A stretch of DNA of 7,740 nucleotides, taken from NCBI GenBank assembly GCA_003221375.1, contig QHRI01000236.1:1-7740 (forward strand). The letters run 5' to 3'. The translations under genes were made by a program, and so were the position numbers. The notes under the pieces are model-generated. The model was not told where the DNA came from. It made no database searches and saw only the letters and a program-made list of their open reading frames with translations. This DNA is from Verrucomicrobiota bacterium. GTDB lineage: Bacteria; Verrucomicrobiota; Verrucomicrobiia; Chthoniobacterales; UBA10450. Numbering within the stretch: the first letter of the stretch is position 1; the number at the start of each line of letters is the position of its first letter. Below are positions 5,642 through 7,740 of the stretch, in pieces.

Positions 5642-7630
5642 CTACCTGAGCGATTTCGCTGCTTCAATCACATGCTGCGCATCGATGCCGCGCTCCTTCA
5701 TCACCTCGGGACCCGGGGCGCTCAAGCCAAATTGATGTAAACCGATCACTTTCCCATCGAGACCAACGTATTGATACCAGATCTGAGTTACTCCGGCTTC
5801 AATCGCGACCCGTTTACGACACTCGTTAGGCAGGACTTCTTCGCGGTATTTCTCAGGCTGGCGGTTGAACCGTTCGAAGCAAGGCATCGAAACCACACGC
5901 ACGCCATCGCCGAGCTGTTGTGCCGCCGCGAGCGCATGCTGCAGTTCGCTTCCGCACGACATAATGATCAGATCGAGTTTCCCTTTCTCCTTTCTCGCGA
6001 TGTAACCGCCGCGCAATACTCCTTCGCGACGCAGTTTCACGTCGATATCGTTTAGTATTGGGACGGCCTGTCGCGTCAGCGCAAGAAACGTGGGTCCATC
6101 AATTTGTTCCATCGCCGCTACAAATGCGCCCGCGGTTTCTTCGGGATCAGCGGGGCGAATCACGTCAATGTTCGGTATCAATCGGACAGAACTGACCGTC
6201 TCGACCGGTTGATGAGTCGGTCCGTCTTCACCAACGCCGATCGAATCATGTGTGAAAATGTAAGTATTGGGAAGCTTCGCGAGCGCGGCGAGCCGAATGG
6301 AAGCGCGGCAATAATCGGTAAATACCATGAATGTTGCGCCGGACGCGCGGAATAACCCGTGGTACGAGATGCCATTGAGAATTGCGCACATCCCATGTTC
6401 GCGAATACCGAATCGGATGTTGCGTCCGCCAGGGTTATCGCGATTAAAATCGCCACCGTCGTCGATGTAATTCATCGTCGAGCCGTACAGATCGGCGCTG
6501 CCGCTCATCAGTAACGGCATTGCTTGCGCAATCGGCTGCAATACTTCGCCACCGGCTTTTCGCGTTGCCAACTTCGCATCCTTGGCAAAATCAGGAATTT
6601 TCGAGAACAGATCGGCGGGAACTTTTCGCTCCAGTCCGTCATCGAGCATCTTTGCCTTGTCAGGATTTTCCTTGCGCCACGCGTTGTAGGTTTGTTGCCA
6701 CTTCTCGTAGTCGGCGAGCAGCTTCTTTTTGTGTTCGGCAAAATAGTCGTACACCTCTTGCGAGACGAAATAATGTTCGTCGGGTAATCCGAGTGCCTTG
6801 CGCGCCGCGTCAACATACTTCGCGCCCGCCTCGCCATGCGCTTTGAACGTCCCTGCCACTTCCGGAATACCTTTTCCTATCAGCGTGTGTGCGATGATGA
6901 ATTGCGGTTTTCCGTTGTCGCGTCTCTTCGCCACGTTGAAGGCGTCGAGAAATTGTTGCATGTCATGGCCATCGATTTCCTGAACATCGAAGCCGTATGC
7001 CTCCATTCGTTTGCCGGTATCCTCGCTCTGCGTTTCTTTCGCCGCGGCATCGAGCGTGACGGCATTTGAATCGTAGATGAAAATCAAATTATCGAGCCCC
7101 CAGTGGCTGGCCAGCGCGCACGCCTCGGAGGCAACGCCTTCCTGCATATCGCCGTCGCTGCACAAACAGATCACGTGTTGATCGAAAATCTTGTGCTCAT
7201 CGGTGTTGAAACGCGCCGCCGCCATTTTTGTCGCCACGGAAATTCCCACCGAGTTGCCAACTCCCTGACCGAGCGGCCCCGTTGTACATTCTACGCCGGG
7301 TGTGTCGCCGAATTCGGGATGCCCGGGTGTTTTGGAATGCAATTGCCGGAACCGTTTGATTTCCGACATCGGCAAGTCGTAGCCGCTCATGTGCAGCCAC
7401 GCATACAAGAACATGCTGCCGTGCCCGCCCGACAACACAAAGATGTCGCGATTGATCCAGCGCGGTTTGTCCGGATTATACCTTAACGCGTACCCGTAAA
7501 GCACCGCGCCCATCTCGGCGCAGCCAAGCGGCAGTCCAAGATGACCAGATTTTGAAGCTTGCACGGCGTCCATGCACAAACCGCGGGCCTGGTCCGCCGC
7601 TTCAGAGAGAATTTTGATATTTAGACTCAT
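5642..7630 (-). CDS. tkt: Transketolase
   Basis: Thiamine-diphosphate enzyme of the non-oxidative pentose phosphate pathway; transfers two-carbon units between ketose and aldose phosphates in the cytoplasm. Full length at 662 aa. The pyrophosphate/TPP domain is at about 1-300, the pyrimidine-binding domain at about 355-525 and the C-terminal domain at about 535-662. Active-site residues present: His30 (SGHLGLP), His70 (GGHGSM), His104 (TPGHPE), GPLGQG at 118-123, Mg-binding Asp159 and Asn188, His266, Glu411 (IREHGM), His461 and His473 ([16 protein letters not shown] at 460-474). The usual GDG that opens the thiamine motif reads SDG at 158-160. The ATG fits the family start, but the mRNA just before it is pyrimidine-rich (CTTCCCCTTCCTTTTCC) without a Shine-Dalgarno. 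It stands alone on this strand, converging on dnaB. Confidence 0.97.
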   Translation of the reverse strand: MSLNIKILSEAADQARGLCMDAVQASKSGHLGLPLGCAEMGAVLYGYALRYNPDKPRWINRDIFVLSGGHGSMFLYAWLHMSGYDLPMSEIKRFRQLHSKTPGHPEFGDTPGVECTTGPLGQGVGNSVGISVATKMAAARFNTDEHKIFDQHVICLCSDGDMQEGVASEACALASHWGLDNLIFIYDSNAVTLDAAAKETQSEDTGKRMEAYGFDVQEIDGHDMQQFLDAFNVAKRRDNGKPQFIIAHTLIGKGIPEVAGTFKAHGEAGAKYVDAARKALGLPDEHYFVSQEVYDYFAEHKKKLLADYEKWQQTYNAWRKENPDKAKMLDDGLERKVPADLFSKIPDFAKDAKLATRKAGGEVLQPIAQAMPLLMSGSADLYGSTMNYIDDGGDFNRDNPGGRNIRFGIREHGMCAILNGISYHGLFRASGATFMVFTDYCRASIRLAALAKLPNTYIFTHDSIGVGEDGPTHQPVETVSSVRLIPNIDVIRPADPEETAGAFVAAMEQIDGPTFLALTRQAVPILNDIDVKLRREGVLRGGYIARKEKGKLDLIIMSCGSELQHALAAAQQLGDGVRVVSMPCFERFNRQPEKYREEVLPNECRKRVAIEAGVTQIWYQYVGLDGKVIGLHQFGLSAPGPEVMKERGIDAQHVIEAAKSLR

Positions 7631-7684
7631 GGAAAAGGAAGGGGAAGATTTCTAATTTCAGTTTAAAGATTAAAGGCGCGAATC

Positions 7685-7714
7685 TCTATATGGCCGAACA
7701 TTTGCGTTCGACAA
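7685..7714 (-). promoter_or_regulatory. Weak candidate promoter for tkt
   Basis: On the minus strand, TTGTCG (7709-7714) and TATAGA (7685-7690) lie 18 bases apart and match the -35 and -10 consensus at four of six positions each. The spacer and part of the -35 box hold an inverted repeat, CGAAC-N6-GTTCG (7695-7710). The predicted leader is about 48 bases. It overlaps the possible divergent start at 7690, so both cannot be taken as certain. Confidence 0.3.
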
Positions 7715-7740
7715 TGTATTTTCCGCTGTTGAGGTTTTCG
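7690..7740 (+). CDS. Possible start of a divergent gene, cut by the window edge
   Basis: An ATG-started frame is open for 17 codons to the right edge (reads MAEHLRSTMYFPLLRFS). The upstream AAAGG (7672-7676) is 13 bases away, a weak ribosome binding site. Seventeen codons are too few to identify or confirm a gene. It would be divergent from tkt. Confidence 0.15.
   Translation, partial: MAEHLRSTMYFPLLRFS

Larger units (their letters stand above)
5566..5647. repeat. Nested palindromic element at the dnaB/tkt convergent ends
   Basis: The outer ends AGGTAG (5566-5571) and CTACCT (5642-5647) are exact inverted repeats. Between them lie two local hairpins (5571-5593 and 5621-5640). A further option, CCCG/CGGG at 5591-5594 and 5600-5603, excludes the first. 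The TAG stop of dnaB begins one base outside the left end and the TAG stop of tkt lies within the right end. The GGTAG...CTACC boundaries resemble those of the element inside rnr (GGTAGGG...CCCTATC). That this is one inserted interspersed element is inference. Confidence 0.45.

Noticed and set aside
7695..7710. CGAAC-N6-GTTCG as a LexA/SOS box before tkt
   Set aside because: The Gram-positive LexA box has a 4-base gap between GAAC and GTTC, here it is 6, and transketolase is not a usual SOS gene.
1..7740. CRISPR array, tRNA, rRNA, transposase, toxin-antitoxin pair or defence genes
   Set aside because: No regularly spaced repeats, no cloverleaf or rRNA-like stretches, and no reading frame with such motifs on either strand.

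Overview
The window looks like a housekeeping stretch of a bacterial chromosome of moderate GC content. The best guess is Verrucomicrobiota (Chthoniobacterales-like, soil type). That rests on the style of the proteins and on interspersed repeats of kinds I recall from such genomes (AATGACGAA-type palindromes, a GTCATTCTGAGCGAAGCG-type repeat, GGTAG...CTACC-bounded palindromes). No database search was possible, so the taxonomy is an inference.

Layout, left to right. A 5'-truncated RNase R gene (rnr) runs in from the left edge on the + strand and ends in a hairpin terminator; its coding sequence appears to contain an imperfect palindromic repeat. Next comes a short CysJ-type NADPH-flavoprotein reductase that lacks the flavodoxin domain. 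A repeat element starts at its stop codon and fills most of the gap to sufT (Fe-S cluster assembly factor, MIP18/DUF59 family). After sufT is a 247-base gap holding an interspersed repeat, a strong sigma70-type promoter whose -10 box lies inside a 16-bp perfect palindrome, and a leader hairpin. These lead into rplI (ribosomal protein L9 with an unusual charged C-terminal tail) and dnaB (replicative helicase). rplI and dnaB abut as TAA|ATG in the same reading frame. On the - strand, converging on dnaB, is a full-length transketolase gene. The two stop codons lie just inside the ends of an 80-base hairpin-rich element. The last 110 bases hold the transketolase leader, a weak candidate promoter and possibly the first codons of a divergent gene.

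The genes serve separate core functions: RNA decay, sulfur reduction, Fe-S assembly, translation, replication and the pentose phosphate pathway. Only rplI-dnaB looks like a tight operon; the CysJ-like and SufT genes share a sulfur/Fe-S theme but are separated by a repeat. I see no defence system, CRISPR array, prophage, transposase, tRNA or rRNA. No undescribed multi-gene system is evident. The most interesting signals are the palindromic repeats, especially the one read through in frame inside rnr and the one that supplies the dnaB/tkt ends, and the promoter/operator/leader arrangement before rplI.
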